NCBI GenBank assembly: GCA_021775475.1 | Contig: JAJFHS010000066.1 | Span: 1 to 45,376, forward strand | Source of the DNA: Hyphomicrobiales bacterium | GTDB lineage: Bacteria; Pseudomonadota; Alphaproteobacteria; Rhizobiales; JAJFHR01 | Length of the DNA: 45,376 nucleotides | Reading direction: 5' to 3' | In this document: positions 7,600 to 16,886 of the stretch, one piece after another | Numbering within the stretch: the stretch's first letter is position 1 | How the letters are laid out: each line of letters starts with the position of its first letter | Notes under the pieces: generated by a model | What the model was told of the DNA's origin: nothing | Database searches by the model: none | The model's input: the letters and a program-made list of their open reading frames with translations, nothing else | Position numbers and translations under genes: made by a program

Positions 7600-9234
7600 T
7601 TAGCTAATTAAGGATCGACCTCCGTGACGCATACGATGAGACCTAATCGTCGCCCACGCAATTCTGATTGTTGCCAGATCTTCTGACGACAGATATCCCC
7701 TCGAAAGCAGCCATTTGTCACCAAAATCGAGTATTGGTTCTATCTGACCAGAGGCAGTTTGGTGAGCGTCTAAGAACTTCTCAAACTCAGCATCTGTCGG
7801 CTCATGATAAATGAGCGGCAAACCCCGAAACTCGGTTGGTGAAAGCTCAAGCACTCCACCTCCATAAAATCTACCATTCATTTCAGCAAAGAGCATTGTG
7901 AGAGATGTATAAAACGAAAAGCAAAGGCCTCGCGCGGAGCAACCCTCCTTAAATCTTAGGCCATAGGCGGTATCCGTTGTCAGTGTACCGGCTTCATTTA
8001 TCAAAACTCTAGGATAGCTGTGTGCACGCTTGAAAAAAAAGGCCTTTTCAGGCTCCACCAAGGGAACCTCATACCAATTCTCTCGATGACGACACTTGTA
8101 TCGTTCGTGGAGTTTTAGCTTTTCACCATTCTCAATGTAGGCCACTGCCGCTTTTGTCAGCTTCGATCGTTCTCCGCTTAAATGGAGCAAGAAACAGGGT
8201 TCACGTTCTGTCAATTCATCAAATTCTGTACAACTGAACACAGGGTTTCTGGAGGCAAAACTGCCTTTTTTAAGAATCGGTTTGGCATATTTACTCAGCC
8301 CAAGCTTCTTAACATCAGCCTTAGTCCGTATAAAAAAGTCGTTGGCTGCTGATACAACACCCGGAGCACTTGAGACGAAATCAGACATGAGGTTGGTTTT
8401 AGCCTGTATTTTCTTCAACAACTTGACCGAGGCCACCGGAAGGAGAAACGAGTTGAGTTCGACGCCACCTTGAGTGCCACTATTGTAATTTATCTTTCGG
8501 GCACCGCGTTCCGTGAGCGTCTCAAAGTCCTTCACTTTCGTAACGAAAAGACCAGGCTTCTTCATAGATTTCTTTTGCGCAATCAAGAGAACAGCATCTT
8601 GATCGATTTCACCAAACGCCTTCTTTTTTGAGACAAATATGTCGACTCGTTCAAACTGTTGTTGGACGTGATCAAGCGCCTTTTGGCCATAATCTACAGT
8701 AAGAAGTTCATATGGCAGAACAAATGCAATGATGCCATTTTCTGAGACAAGTTGCGTTGATGCGATCAAAAATGCAGTCCAAGTGTTCTTAATTCGCTGT
8801 AGTGGATAATTAAAAATGGATGAGAAGACATCGAGCTCAAGTTTCATCTCAGGGGAAAAATTATGCCGCCGAATGAAGGGTGGGTTGCCAACGATCAGAT
8901 TGAACTTTGTGAAGTTCGTCGGTTGTTTAGCAAGTTCTGATGCATAACGGACAAAATCATTTTCAAGAAACTCCAATTTGTCGGTCTGGTTGTGATAGCG
9001 GCACCTCAAATCCGCTATGACGCGGCCGTCGATATCAATCGCAGTCACCTTCTTCGAATTAGCTTTGATCGTGCTCAAGCTGGCAATAAACGAGCCATCC
9101 CCGACGCTTGGCTCCAAGACATTGAGGTTCTCGCCGTCCATCAATTTGAGGCACCATTCAACGAGTGAAGTCGCAACCTCGGTTGGCGTGTAGACCGCTC
9201 CAGTGTTCCGAATTGATGTATTTCTATCGTCCAA
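7600..9234 (-). CDS. Eco57I-like N6-adenine DNA methyltransferase
   Basis: A 544-residue class I methyltransferase. YTPTEVA (residues 15-21) and LEPSVGDGSF (40-49) form the S-adenosylmethionine site, and NPPF at 117-120 is the adenine-methylation motif. The C-terminal half looks like the target-recognition region of Eco57I/TaqI-type enzymes (FKRAHSYPRVLI and following). There is no PD-(D/E)XK nuclease part, so cleavage would come from another protein, most simply the HNH nuclease encoded just upstream, whose frame overlaps this start by 11 bp. It is the last gene of the operon that begins with vapB. The likely role is to mark self DNA so that the HNH effector spares it (inference). Confidence 0.85.
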   Translation of the reverse strand: MDDRNTSIRNTGAVYTPTEVATSLVEWCLKLMDGENLNVLEPSVGDGSFIASLSTIKANSKKVTAIDIDGRVIADLRCRYHNQTDKLEFLENDFVRYASELAKQPTNFTKFNLIVGNPPFIRRHNFSPEMKLELDVFSSIFNYPLQRIKNTWTAFLIASTQLVSENGIIAFVLPYELLTVDYGQKALDHVQQQFERVDIFVSKKKAFGEIDQDAVLLIAQKKSMKKPGLFVTKVKDFETLTERGARKINYNSGTQGGVELNSFLLPVASVKLLKKIQAKTNLMSDFVSSAPGVVSAANDFFIRTKADVKKLGLSKYAKPILKKGSFASRNPVFSCTEFDELTEREPCFLLHLSGERSKLTKAAVAYIENGEKLKLHERYKCRHRENWYEVPLVEPEKAFFFKRAHSYPRVLINEAGTLTTDTAYGLRFKEGCSARGLCFSFYTSLTMLFAEMNGRFYGGGVLELSPTEFRGLPLIYHEPTDAEFEKFLDAHQTASGQIEPILDFGDKWLLSRGYLSSEDLATIRIAWATIRSHRMRHGGRSLIS

Positions 9235-9823
9235 GGGCTAAGCCCTCGTAGCGTTCTATCTCTCTAGTTAAATCTATATATCGTTCCAGAAGAGCTATAT
9301 ATGCTTCTGATTTTGGTAATTCCGCTTGTTTAAAACGCTCAATCAATGGGTCGATTTCTTCCCGGAGTTTTCTTGCGCGACGGGAGTTCCAGAGAACTTG
9401 GTGTCGGATCAAGTGTAGGTTTAGTCGGTTGACCATATACCGTCCAAGAACCGTTTTAGACACAATCGCGCCTTCGGCAGTTCGTTCGAGATGATCATCA
9501 TACTGGTCGTCACAAGGGTCTACGAACCCTCTGCTTCCGTCGTTGGGCACCGTTGAGTCCAGGCCAATCCAGTGATAGGATTTTCGCATATTACAAAAAC
9601 GGCATGCGTAAATAAGGTTCGCATAACTGGTCTCCAGCTCTGCAAATTGGCTCTTAGGGGCGAAGTGATCAATGTGAAAACAGATCGAATCTGTATACGC
9701 ATCGCTGTCGTCGCAATAGCCACAACACCCGTTGAAATCAGTGCGCAGATCTTCACGATAGTCGGTGTATTTGAGTTTAGCAGCGATATCCCTGCGAGCG
9801 GGTTTCAGTTCACGTAGCGCCAT
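9224..9823 (-). CDS. HNH endonuclease, likely effector of the GHKL-receiver operon
   Basis: A 199-residue protein with an HNH fold at 34-81: zinc pair CGYC (34-37), FHIDHFAPK with the metal and catalytic His/Asp (50-53), Asn in YANLIYA (69) and the second zinc pair CRFC (74-77). The rest (about 110-199) is helical and charged and may bind partners or DNA. The arrangement is generally like the HNH nucleases found next to ATPases in defence systems (for example the Septu PtuB class), but I cannot assign it to a named family. It begins 4 bp after the receiver gene and overlaps the methyltransferase start, so expression is coupled. Confidence 0.85.
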   Translation of the reverse strand: MALRELKPARRDIAAKLKYTDYREDLRTDFNGCCGYCDDSDAYTDSICFHIDHFAPKSQFAELETSYANLIYACRFCNMRKSYHWIGLDSTVPNDGSRGFVDPCDDQYDDHLERTAEGAIVSKTVLGRYMVNRLNLHLIRHQVLWNSRRARKLREEIDPLIERFKQAELPKSEAYIALLERYIDLTREIERYEGLALGR

Positions 9824-9827
9824 GAAA

Positions 9828-10499
9828 TTATTCCCCGAGTTCCCGTTTGATCTGAGAGATCAGCTTTTCGGTCTCGGTTAAGAGTTCATGGCGTATGTTG
9901 AGAGCTTCTGCTTTCACACTTTTAGGAACTTGCGCGTCAGCACCCAGATTGGCTTCTAGTCTGTGATCTAGTTCTATGAGCCTATCTACCTGTTCGGCCG
10001 AACGGTCGCCGGCCGGCATTACCACTAACTTCTCAAGTTCTTCCTGCCAGCTATCAACGAGGCTTCTATGCTTGTCGATCTGGAGGGATATCCGCTCAAA
10101 CAGGGAACGTCCTGTATGCGCATCGGTAGTGATATCTTTCGAATAAACTCGGTTTACATCTGCGGAACTCGACAGAGCGTCTTCTTCATATGAAGTACGA
10201 ATGAAACATGGAAATTCCGCTCTAATTTTTAGGAATTCTCCTACTAAGTGTTCACCGGAATAGTCTAGGGGTGCTGCTTCTGTGAGGTTGAAATCGGTAA
10301 TCAAGGCATCAATATCCAATGATAGGATATGGACTATCATCTCATTGAGATCCGCGACCGGTTCAATGCGATAGATTTCACCAAACAGTCCGCTATCGAA
10401 TGCATCTGTAAAGAAATTGTCCCGCTCGTCAGCCTGCTCATCGACGTAAGCAATGTTTGGTCTCTTAACTTCCTCGGCAGGTTGGCCTTCGTTGGTCAT
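9828..10499 (-). CDS. Stand-alone response-regulator receiver protein with helical tail
   Basis: A 223-residue protein. The first about 130 residues fit a CheY-like receiver: acidic pair in YVDEQ (D20, E21), phospho-acceptor in LITDFNL (D69), Ser/Thr in IRTSY (about 102) and Lys in VYSKD (K121). The C-terminal about 90 residues are predicted helical, with leucine and charged spacing like a coiled coil, and there is no DNA-binding domain. The start overlaps the kinase stop (ATGA). It is therefore likely the direct partner of the upstream kinase and would pass the signal to a protein rather than to a promoter, perhaps the HNH nuclease (inference). Confidence 0.75.
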   Translation of the reverse strand: MTNEGQPAEEVKRPNIAYVDEQADERDNFFTDAFDSGLFGEIYRIEPVADLNEMIVHILSLDIDALITDFNLTEAAPLDYSGEHLVGEFLKIRAEFPCFIRTSYEEDALSSSADVNRVYSKDITTDAHTGRSLFERISLQIDKHRSLVDSWQEELEKLVVMPAGDRSAEQVDRLIELDHRLEANLGADAQVPKSVKAEALNIRHELLTETEKLISQIKRELGE

Positions 10500-13084
10500 T
10501 GAGCATCCTGCTTTACATATAATGGTAGCGATAGGGCCAAACGGAACCCGGGCTCACCCATCCTCGACAAAACTTCGACTTCGCCGCCGTAGTCCTTGAA
10601 AATAGAATTCACAAGCCACATACCGATACCCGTGCCGGTCACATCATGATTTTTTGCCTCACGCTTAGACGTTACGCCGTAAAGAAAGATATCGTCTGGA
10701 ACATTGAATACACTTGCAATACCCGGTCCATTATCACTGTAGGTCAACTGTATTTTATCATCGGACACACCTACGATCTCGATCTTGATTTCCCGATTCT
10801 GCGCTTCGGATGGAAAGCTGAAAGCTTCAAATGAGTTGATGATGAGATTGAAGAATATGCTGTCTAAATCGATCTCATGCGCAAGAACATGGGGATTTCC
10901 TTCGATAGCCTTTGGCACATCAAGGATGATAGTTCGATCAGCTAAGAATTCAGCCCAGTAGGCTTTTAGGTTTTTCAGATATGACTGCCAAGAGATCGGG
11001 CCACGCCTTCGCTTGGCAGGAGAAACTGAGGAAAGTGCAAAATCTACCCACCGGCTGACCTTCTCGTCTTCCCGTCCCCAACGCTTTAAAATGTTATAAG
11101 GATCTACGGGCTCCGGCAGTGACTTGACCTTTTCCATGTCGACAACGCGATCAAGAGCCTTCTCCATGCGTTGTTGACGTGAACCCATATTGGCTTTGAT
11201 TTGCTTTAGCTCATGTGTGAAGGAAACTAGGACAGTGCCAAGTGTTGCCATCCCCCGTAACACTTGGATGTCATCTTTGAGCGCTTCATTCTTTCGCTCC
11301 GAAATATCCAAGGCCTCAGCCATGGTTTTCGTGGCCACTGGATCCAGACTTGCGAGGGGAGCTGTATCCTGCGGAGGAACTTCATCTCCTGAAGTTTTGC
11401 CAGTTTTGGGAGTCTTACCGCCAGAAGCCAGCAGATCTTTGGCCAGCTTTTTACCTTCTTCGAGAGTTCCCTCATCTGGGTTGTCGAGTTCAAATGCTTG
11501 ATCAAAGTGGTAAAAAAGATAACTTCGATCCTTCTCAAATTCGCGAATTAGGGACAGCACTATTCGTCGAAAGAGTGAGAAGGCTCGTTCGTTCATTATG
11601 CCTTCACGGTTAGACTGATCGGCAAGAAGTGGATTGTGTTCTTTCGAAATATGGATCGTGCCTGCAACCTGTTGGGGAGGCACTCTCCAGTTACCTCTTT
11701 TGTCTGCGACCCCTTCGGGGTTTTGGGCCGTTCGCTGACCCAAGAGCAACCAGTCAGAACCTTGTGTATTTGGCTCGCCATACGGCCGTACACGAAATTC
11801 ATCGCGATAGAGGCGAATACCTCCAGAAGCCTTTAGCCAGTTGCGTCGCTTTGTGACGTCAAATGTCTTCTGCGGAAATCTCTTTAAGTTTGCGGCGGTC
11901 GGGTTTGATAGCTTGAAGTAATAGAGTGTGAAATCAAACGGCCCTAAAGAGAGCAAATCAGCCTCCGACTCTCCATCTTCAGGAGATACAAGATCATCGA
12001 TTGAAGTCTTATAGCTGCGCTGCCCTTGTTCGAAATCCTCTTTACGATAGCCTTCGTTTTCCATCCCTGGCAAAGTGAAAAACGTCGGCGTGATATGGTT
12101 TGCGTCTATTTCTTGCCGGTCGACCGTGATCGAAACAGCTCCATCTTTCGCGACAGTTGCATGCAACTTGTAGTCAAATTGGTCTGGTGGGAAATTATCT
12201 ATCCAGCCGCTAGCATCTGGGTTGCGATGGTCAAAAACATATATATTGAAGTCGCCACGATCTTTGGGTGGCAAGAGCGCTTCTAAGGTCTCCTTTAACT
12301 TTAAACTATCACGTTGATCCCATACATCGTGGAGTGCGCGGATTCCGATTGTCGTGCCGTGCAGAAACGACAGAGGCGTAGTGGTATCGTCGCGCGCAGG
12401 CATGTTGTCTGGCAGTAAGTTATCCAGTCCTATCTCGCTCAGAACATCCGGATACGACCGTTGTTCGGTTTCAAGAATCGCCGTGACATCATCAATGATC
12501 TTCCCTTCACCCTCGAAGTCACCCCAATCCACGACCCAGTGGACAACATCAATCGACGACTTGTTCGCTGTATAGAGCTCACATTCCTGGCCCAATCGAT
12601 CCAGAGCAAAACGCCCAATACCCTTCGCGCCAGTCAATACTCGGCCACCATCTGACTTTGAAATAATCTCTTTCGCGTCAGTACCGATTACCATCCAATA
12701 GTCTTCTATCACGTCCGACGACATTCCTTTGCCGTTATCAACAATCCACAAATCGATAACATTATCCAGGGCGCCAGAAAGCACTTCGAGGTTCGCTTCA
12801 TTAAGGTTAGCAGCTAGTTTGAATACACCGTCGTGCTCTGAATAGAATTGGTCAGAATTTTTCAATGCAGACTTCAAGTCTGAAAAATCATTTGACGATA
12901 ACTGTTCTGGCACACCTTCGTGTCGACGCAGAAAGAAGATTGCACATGCCCCAGCGTCGGCATCATAGGCGTTTTTCACCAGCTCTGTGACAGCACCTTG
13001 TGAGGTCGCAACGTTTTCACGGCCAATCAGGCGCGCCGCTCGCGCGGATACTTTGAACGGTATATTCTTCACAACCGTGTCCAA
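10496..13084 (-). CDS. Double GHKL ATPase and histidine kinase (MORC/Hsp90-like N-terminus)
   Basis: An 862-residue protein with two GHKL ATP-binding folds. The N-terminal one resembles Hsp90/MutL/MORC: N-box TELVKNAYDADA (33-44), DNGKG (116-120) and GAKGIGRFALDRLG (152-165). After a middle region comes a helical segment with FTHELKQIKAN (622-632), a good histidine-kinase H-box with H624. It is followed by a kinase-type HATPase: NLIINSFEAF (746-755), DNGPG (784-788) and GTGIGMWLV (817-825). No membrane segment was seen, so it should sense something in the cytoplasm. Its start lies inside the end of vapC (16-bp overlap) and its stop overlaps the receiver start. I infer that the N-terminal ATPase acts as the sensor and the C-terminal kinase drives the receiver. 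Confidence 0.85.
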   Translation of the reverse strand: MDTVVKNIPFKVSARAARLIGRENVATSQGAVTELVKNAYDADAGACAIFFLRRHEGVPEQLSSNDFSDLKSALKNSDQFYSEHDGVFKLAANLNEANLEVLSGALDNVIDLWIVDNGKGMSSDVIEDYWMVIGTDAKEIISKSDGGRVLTGAKGIGRFALDRLGQECELYTANKSSIDVVHWVVDWGDFEGEGKIIDDVTAILETEQRSYPDVLSEIGLDNLLPDNMPARDDTTTPLSFLHGTTIGIRALHDVWDQRDSLKLKETLEALLPPKDRGDFNIYVFDHRNPDASGWIDNFPPDQFDYKLHATVAKDGAVSITVDRQEIDANHITPTFFTLPGMENEGYRKEDFEQGQRSYKTSIDDLVSPEDGESEADLLSLGPFDFTLYYFKLSNPTAANLKRFPQKTFDVTKRRNWLKASGGIRLYRDEFRVRPYGEPNTQGSDWLLLGQRTAQNPEGVADKRGNWRVPPQQVAGTIHISKEHNPLLADQSNREGIMNERAFSLFRRIVLSLIREFEKDRSYLFYHFDQAFELDNPDEGTLEEGKKLAKDLLASGGKTPKTGKTSGDEVPPQDTAPLASLDPVATKTMAEALDISERKNEALKDDIQVLRGMATLGTVLVSFTHELKQIKANMGSRQQRMEKALDRVVDMEKVKSLPEPVDPYNILKRWGREDEKVSRWVDFALSSVSPAKRRRGPISWQSYLKNLKAYWAEFLADRTIILDVPKAIEGNPHVLAHEIDLDSIFFNLIINSFEAFSFPSEAQNREIKIEIVGVSDDKIQLTYSDNGPGIASVFNVPDDIFLYGVTSKREAKNHDVTGTGIGMWLVNSIFKDYGGEVEVLSRMGEPGFRLALSLPLYVKQDAQ

Positions 13085-13476
13085 TCTTCGAGCTGCAAAT
13101 CTGAGACGCGCTCAAACTCACCCACATTGTTGCTGACTAGAACCAAGCCACGAGCTTTGGCTTGACCCGCAATCAACACGTCATAGGGACCAATAGGTGT
13201 GCCAGCCTTCTTTAGAACTGCGCGAATTTCACCCGCAACACGAGCGTCTTCTCCTTCAAAAGGCAAAACCGGGAAGTCTATTAGAAGCAGTCTGAGGGTT
13301 TCCAAATTGAAGGAAATCTTTTCACTCTTGTAGGCGCCAAAATACAACTCATGACTTACGATTGACGGCAATGCGACTTCGCCTTCGGGACATTGGAACA
13401 ACCGATCCGTGAGCGGTTTGGACTTTTTGCCTAGAAGCGAAATTACAGCATTTGTATCGAGCAAAAAGCGAATCAA
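13069..13476 (-). CDS. vapC: PIN-domain toxin VapC
   Basis: A 135-residue PIN-family ribonuclease toxin. The acidic metal-binding residues are visible: D7 in LLDTNAVI, E43 in SHELYFGA, and the later acidic positions around EIRA and [11 protein letters not shown]. Such toxins usually cut tRNA or rRNA when their antitoxin is lost. Start and antitoxin stop overlap (ATGA). Unusually, the 3' end overlaps the start of the large GHKL kinase gene, so the pair heads a longer operon instead of standing alone. Confidence 0.92.
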   Translation of the reverse strand: MIRFLLDTNAVISLLGKKSKPLTDRLFQCPEGEVALPSIVSHELYFGAYKSEKISFNLETLRLLLIDFPVLPFEGEDARVAGEIRAVLKKAGTPIGPYDVLIAGQAKARGLVLVSNNVGEFERVSDLQLEDWTRL

Positions 13477-13733
13477 TTGAAAATGTCTTCCAAGTCAGAG
13501 CGATCCTGTTCTGCAGGTTGCTCTCTTCCATCGTTCATGAAGTCGTCGCTCACCCCGCGCTTCAAGGCCGAACGCAGTGAACTCCAACCACGCTTGCTCT
13601 CAGAGTGGGGCCTCAAAATAATAGCATCTCCCTCGCGAGAAACTTCTACTTCCTCAACGCTAAATCGAAATTCTTTGGGCAATCGGACGGCCTGAGAATT
13701 GCCTGATTTGAAGACTTTTGCTACTTGGGTCAT
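13473..13733 (-). CDS. vapB: AbrB/MazE-type antitoxin VapB
   Basis: An 86-residue antitoxin. The N-terminal 50 residues ([19 protein letters not shown], then [13 protein letters not shown]) are the swapped-hairpin AbrB DNA-binding domain. The acidic C-terminus should wrap the VapC active site. As in other vapBC loci it probably represses its own promoter; a palindromic site lies 20 bp upstream. First gene of the operon running to the methyltransferase. Confidence 0.92.
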   Translation of the reverse strand: MTQVAKVFKSGNSQAVRLPKEFRFSVEEVEVSREGDAIILRPHSESKRGWSSLRSALKRGVSDDFMNDGREQPAEQDRSDLEDIFN

Positions 13734-13752
13734 CTTGACCTCGCTAAGATGT

Positions 13753-13772
13753 GTATACTCTACTGTATATAC
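13753..13772. promoter_or_regulatory. Probable VapB operator and operon promoter
   Basis: GTATACTCTACTGTATATAC: dyad with GTATA...TATAC ends, 20 bp upstream of the vapB start. It is AT-rich and overlaps a likely -10 region on the minus strand. Position and symmetry fit autoregulation by the VapBC complex; control would extend to the downstream kinase-to-methyltransferase genes. Confidence 0.5.
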
Positions 13773-13824
13773 GAGAATTCACTGGAAATGTAAAGAGCGA
13801 ATTTACTCTTTGACGACGACTCCA

Positions 13825-14832
13825 TCAAGACGTCTTGCGCAGCCAAAGGTTCCACCAGTCAGGATCGTTTTCACGAATTGCCAGCAAAAGGGCCGCATTC
13901 TCCCTGACTTCGCCAGATAACTTCGCGCTGCCAGCGATTGACTCTAAAATAGAGACGTGGTTCGGCATGGACGGGAACAACGCGAACAGCCCATACCCAG
14001 CTGACCCTCGCTCATACCCATTGTCATCAACAAAATGTAAGAGTTCGACAACCTTAAGTTCTCCAAATTCTAGTATCCGCTGTTGAAGTGATACCTGTAT
14101 GTTGTCTGGTATCGTGTTTGGTAAAGAACCAACCTCGCTATTTCCCAGTATTTTTACTATTGCACAGAAAACGGAAAACGAAGCCTCTCGTCCACGACTC
14201 TCAAATGCATTAAGCATTGCGACCCATGCGCTTGCGTCATTTTTATGCCGCGAAATCAGTACTCGCGCACCTAGGTCATGTGTATTCCAGCTGTCGCTCT
14301 TTAACCATTGAGTTGCAATTTCAAGACTGATCCTGGGAGGTTCTTCCAGCAGGATCGGCAAAATAACCGTTTGGAAACCATCAGAATCGAATCTGTTCCA
14401 ATCTTCCTTTGCAAAACTAACTGTTCGTCCGGACTCGTTTGTGGGCTGGGACTTCGCTTCTACTTTTAGGTCCACCCACCATGCACATGCAGCATCCGGA
14501 TCGTAAACAACACCTAGCGTTTCTAAAGGATGACGAGCCCAAAAGTTTAGCTGAGCTTTAGTGGCATGAAATGAACAGCTGTCCGCCTTACAGAAACTCT
14601 TGCCAGCTTTGACCTGCACAGCGAATTCCTGTGGCATGACTTGCTCTCCGTCGACAAGTAGTACAAAGGCGTCATGGCCGTAATCACTTGCGCGGTCGAT
14701 TTCCTTGAAGACGCAATTTGCCTCCTCAACAGCATCGCGGACAAATGCTATGCCTTTGCGTTCTGTCGCATTTGTAGATTTGCGGATCGGAAGAGCGTTG
14801 ACACGACCTTCATTTGGTTTTTTCATTCTCAT
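13825..14832 (-). CDS. DUF4365-type protein, possible PD-(D/E)XK nuclease
   Basis: A 335-residue protein. The N-terminal about 140 residues match DUF4365 proteins, often found in defence loci: RKGIAFVRDAVEEANCVF with a conserved Glu, then ASDYGHDAFVLL, then FAVQVKAG, giving the E-D-QxK pattern of a restriction-like nuclease core. The C-terminal part is helical and could be a repeat-type partner-binding region; I do not recognise it. It lies just upstream of vapB on the same strand, but a promoter-like dyad sits in the 91-bp gap, so it may be a separate unit of the same island. Confidence 0.65.
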   Translation of the reverse strand: MRMKKPNEGRVNALPIRKSTNATERKGIAFVRDAVEEANCVFKEIDRASDYGHDAFVLLVDGEQVMPQEFAVQVKAGKSFCKADSCSFHATKAQLNFWARHPLETLGVVYDPDAACAWWVDLKVEAKSQPTNESGRTVSFAKEDWNRFDSDGFQTVILPILLEEPPRISLEIATQWLKSDSWNTHDLGARVLISRHKNDASAWVAMLNAFESRGREASFSVFCAIVKILGNSEVGSLPNTIPDNIQVSLQQRILEFGELKVVELLHFVDDNGYERGSAGYGLFALFPSMPNHVSILESIAGSAKLSGEVRENAALLLAIRENDPDWWNLWLRKTS

Positions 14833-15064
14833 TACTCATCCAAATTTTCTAGTGCATATGGATTAGCCGGAGGGTTCATCGTGTAACTTCTATCCAGTTT
14901 ATACCATAGCGGCATAAACTCCTTATAACGGTTGTATGGCGACTTATAAGAAGCTTATGTATAACTATGATATACTTGTTATTTCAGTCAACTATCAAAG
15001 CTTTATCAGTCACTTAATCATCATAACAGGCACATTTCCTGGCAGCATTCACCAGAAACAACGA

Positions 15065-16780
15065 TTACCTTGATATACTTCTACCAGCCTCAATCCCGAA
15101 CCCCTTACCTTTTCGTATTTGGAGCGCTTGCTTCCAAGGCACAAGCGCAAACTCTTTGCCTTTTTGCATCATGGCGAATCTGCCAGACGCCAGTCGAACG
15201 GACCGCGTGATGTTAGCGTCGGATGCCGCCAATTCTGAATGTCTTACGTGGTTCAAATGAAGCTTACTCGCCAAGTTCTTTCCAGCATTTATAACATCTC
15301 GTTTTGTGAGCGCTGAAAGCATCCGCCTCTGAGCAACAAGCTGACCGCCTTGCTCGCTCATCAAGCCCTCTTGAACCAGCCATCGTTGTCGTATTCTCAA
15401 CGCCCGATTGGCTTCCGCCCCAAACCCCTTATTACGGAATTCCAGTTGTTCTTTCGATAGCAGTTTTCGATCTAACCAGGTCGCACCATCCGCACTGGCA
15501 AGCTCCTGAAACGGCACATGGGATTCAATAAACATCCGTGCGGTTATCTGCCCTCCATAGCTTTGTTGGTTGCTCTGATCAGAACCTCGTAATGTCGCCA
15601 CCACATCCTTACTCGGTGGATCATATCTGCTAAGCCGACCTATCTCGGCATAATGCAATTTCCCATCGGTTCCATCGACCACAACATAATGCTGATCCTG
15701 CAATTCATTGGAAAGACCGATGCCGACAATCTTGCCGGTGATTTTGCTGTCGGAATTATTTGCATCAAAGACTGCATAATCTGTAGCACCGCGATCAATA
15801 CCAGCCTGTTTCAAAACCCGATGCATGGTTTTCATAATGTCACCGCGCTCTCCGAGTTGGCGGAGAACCTTTTCTGTTCGATCCGCCACTTTCCAGACGC
15901 CGGGTTTCAATTCATCGGCCAGGCCCATTGATTTGAGTTTCTGCAACCGCCCCATGCGATGTGCATGATGACGTTTATCCTGGCCAGCCTGTGATGTGAT
16001 CGCGAGAATGCCTTGGTCGGCATCTCGCAATATAGAACGGTCAATGCGCGTGAAGCGTTCCGCCTGTACTTCCAGCGCAAATTTCTTGTGAAGACTGTCT
16101 TCGGATTCTGACCCGAGTTCCAATGTTGCCAGATCACAAGCCCGTTCACGCAACCCTCGCGAGATGTAATCCCGCGCGATGATCAGATCGTTGCCCTTAT
16201 CATCCTTGCCCCTGATCACAATATGGCTGTGCGGGTGGCCCGTGTTGAAATGATCAACGGCTGCCCAATCCAGCTTGGTTCCGAGGTCCTTTTCAGCCTG
16301 AGACATGAGATCGCGAATGAATGGTTTAAGGTCTTCAAGCTCAGCACCGTCCTCTGCCGCAACGATGATACGGAACTGATGCGGATCGCCTTCACTGCGT
16401 TCAAGAAATGCCTTGCCGTCTATCTTGTCATCATCCGCTCCATAGAGTGCTCCGCGCTCGCCTTCCAGCGTCACACCATCGCGCTGGATATATCGCAGAT
16501 GCGCTTTGGCAGCACCCAGACCGCCACGTTTGAACGACGTGAAGCGTGCTTTGACAATCACACGGCGGCTACCGGGTTGGAACCCGCGTGTGGCCAGAAC
16601 CGTGCCTATGGAATACCCACTGCCAATACGACTTCCAGAAAAGGAGGATCGCCTTCCACCGGCGCGGCCTTGGGAGGCGCGCTTCATATTCCGGATCACC
16701 CGATTAAGGTAACGCTGGCTCTTGCGACCAGTGGTGGCACGTATCCGCCCTACCTTTGGTTTAAAGTCATCTGCTGCCAT
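15065..16780 (-). CDS. MOBP-like relaxase with DUF3363 region
   Basis: A 571-residue relaxase that should nick oriT and stay covalently bound to the transferred strand. The basic N-terminus (1-70) is followed by the VirD2-like domain: Tyr in HLRYIQRDG (Y97, candidate nucleophile) and the metal-binding three-His motif in DHFNTGHPHSHIVIRG (H177, H184, H186). The C-terminal part corresponds to DUF3363, as in the RlxS-type relaxases of trb ICEs. It is separated from traF by 234 bp holding the inverted repeats of a likely oriT. It appears intact. Confidence 0.9.
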   Translation of the reverse strand: MAADDFKPKVGRIRATTGRKSQRYLNRVIRNMKRASQGRAGGRRSSFSGSRIGSGYSIGTVLATRGFQPGSRRVIVKARFTSFKRGGLGAAKAHLRYIQRDGVTLEGERGALYGADDDKIDGKAFLERSEGDPHQFRIIVAAEDGAELEDLKPFIRDLMSQAEKDLGTKLDWAAVDHFNTGHPHSHIVIRGKDDKGNDLIIARDYISRGLRERACDLATLELGSESEDSLHKKFALEVQAERFTRIDRSILRDADQGILAITSQAGQDKRHHAHRMGRLQKLKSMGLADELKPGVWKVADRTEKVLRQLGERGDIMKTMHRVLKQAGIDRGATDYAVFDANNSDSKITGKIVGIGLSNELQDQHYVVVDGTDGKLHYAEIGRLSRYDPPSKDVVATLRGSDQSNQQSYGGQITARMFIESHVPFQELASADGATWLDRKLLSKEQLEFRNKGFGAEANRALRIRQRWLVQEGLMSEQGGQLVAQRRMLSALTKRDVINAGKNLASKLHLNHVRHSELAASDANITRSVRLASGRFAMMQKGKEFALVPWKQALQIRKGKGFGIEAGRSISR

Positions 16781-16886
16781 ATCTTATCTCCTTGAAAGGG
16801 TATCTATTAGGGAGATTGGGGCCACTGGTGGGGATGCCAAGATGGTGTCAAAATATACGTGCAACTACAACATCTTAGATAATGGA

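Noticed and set aside
13753..13772. GTATAC-rich dyad as a third TetR operator
   Set aside because: It is 20 bp instead of 22, lacks the TGTACAG core, and sits at the proper place for VapB autoregulation.
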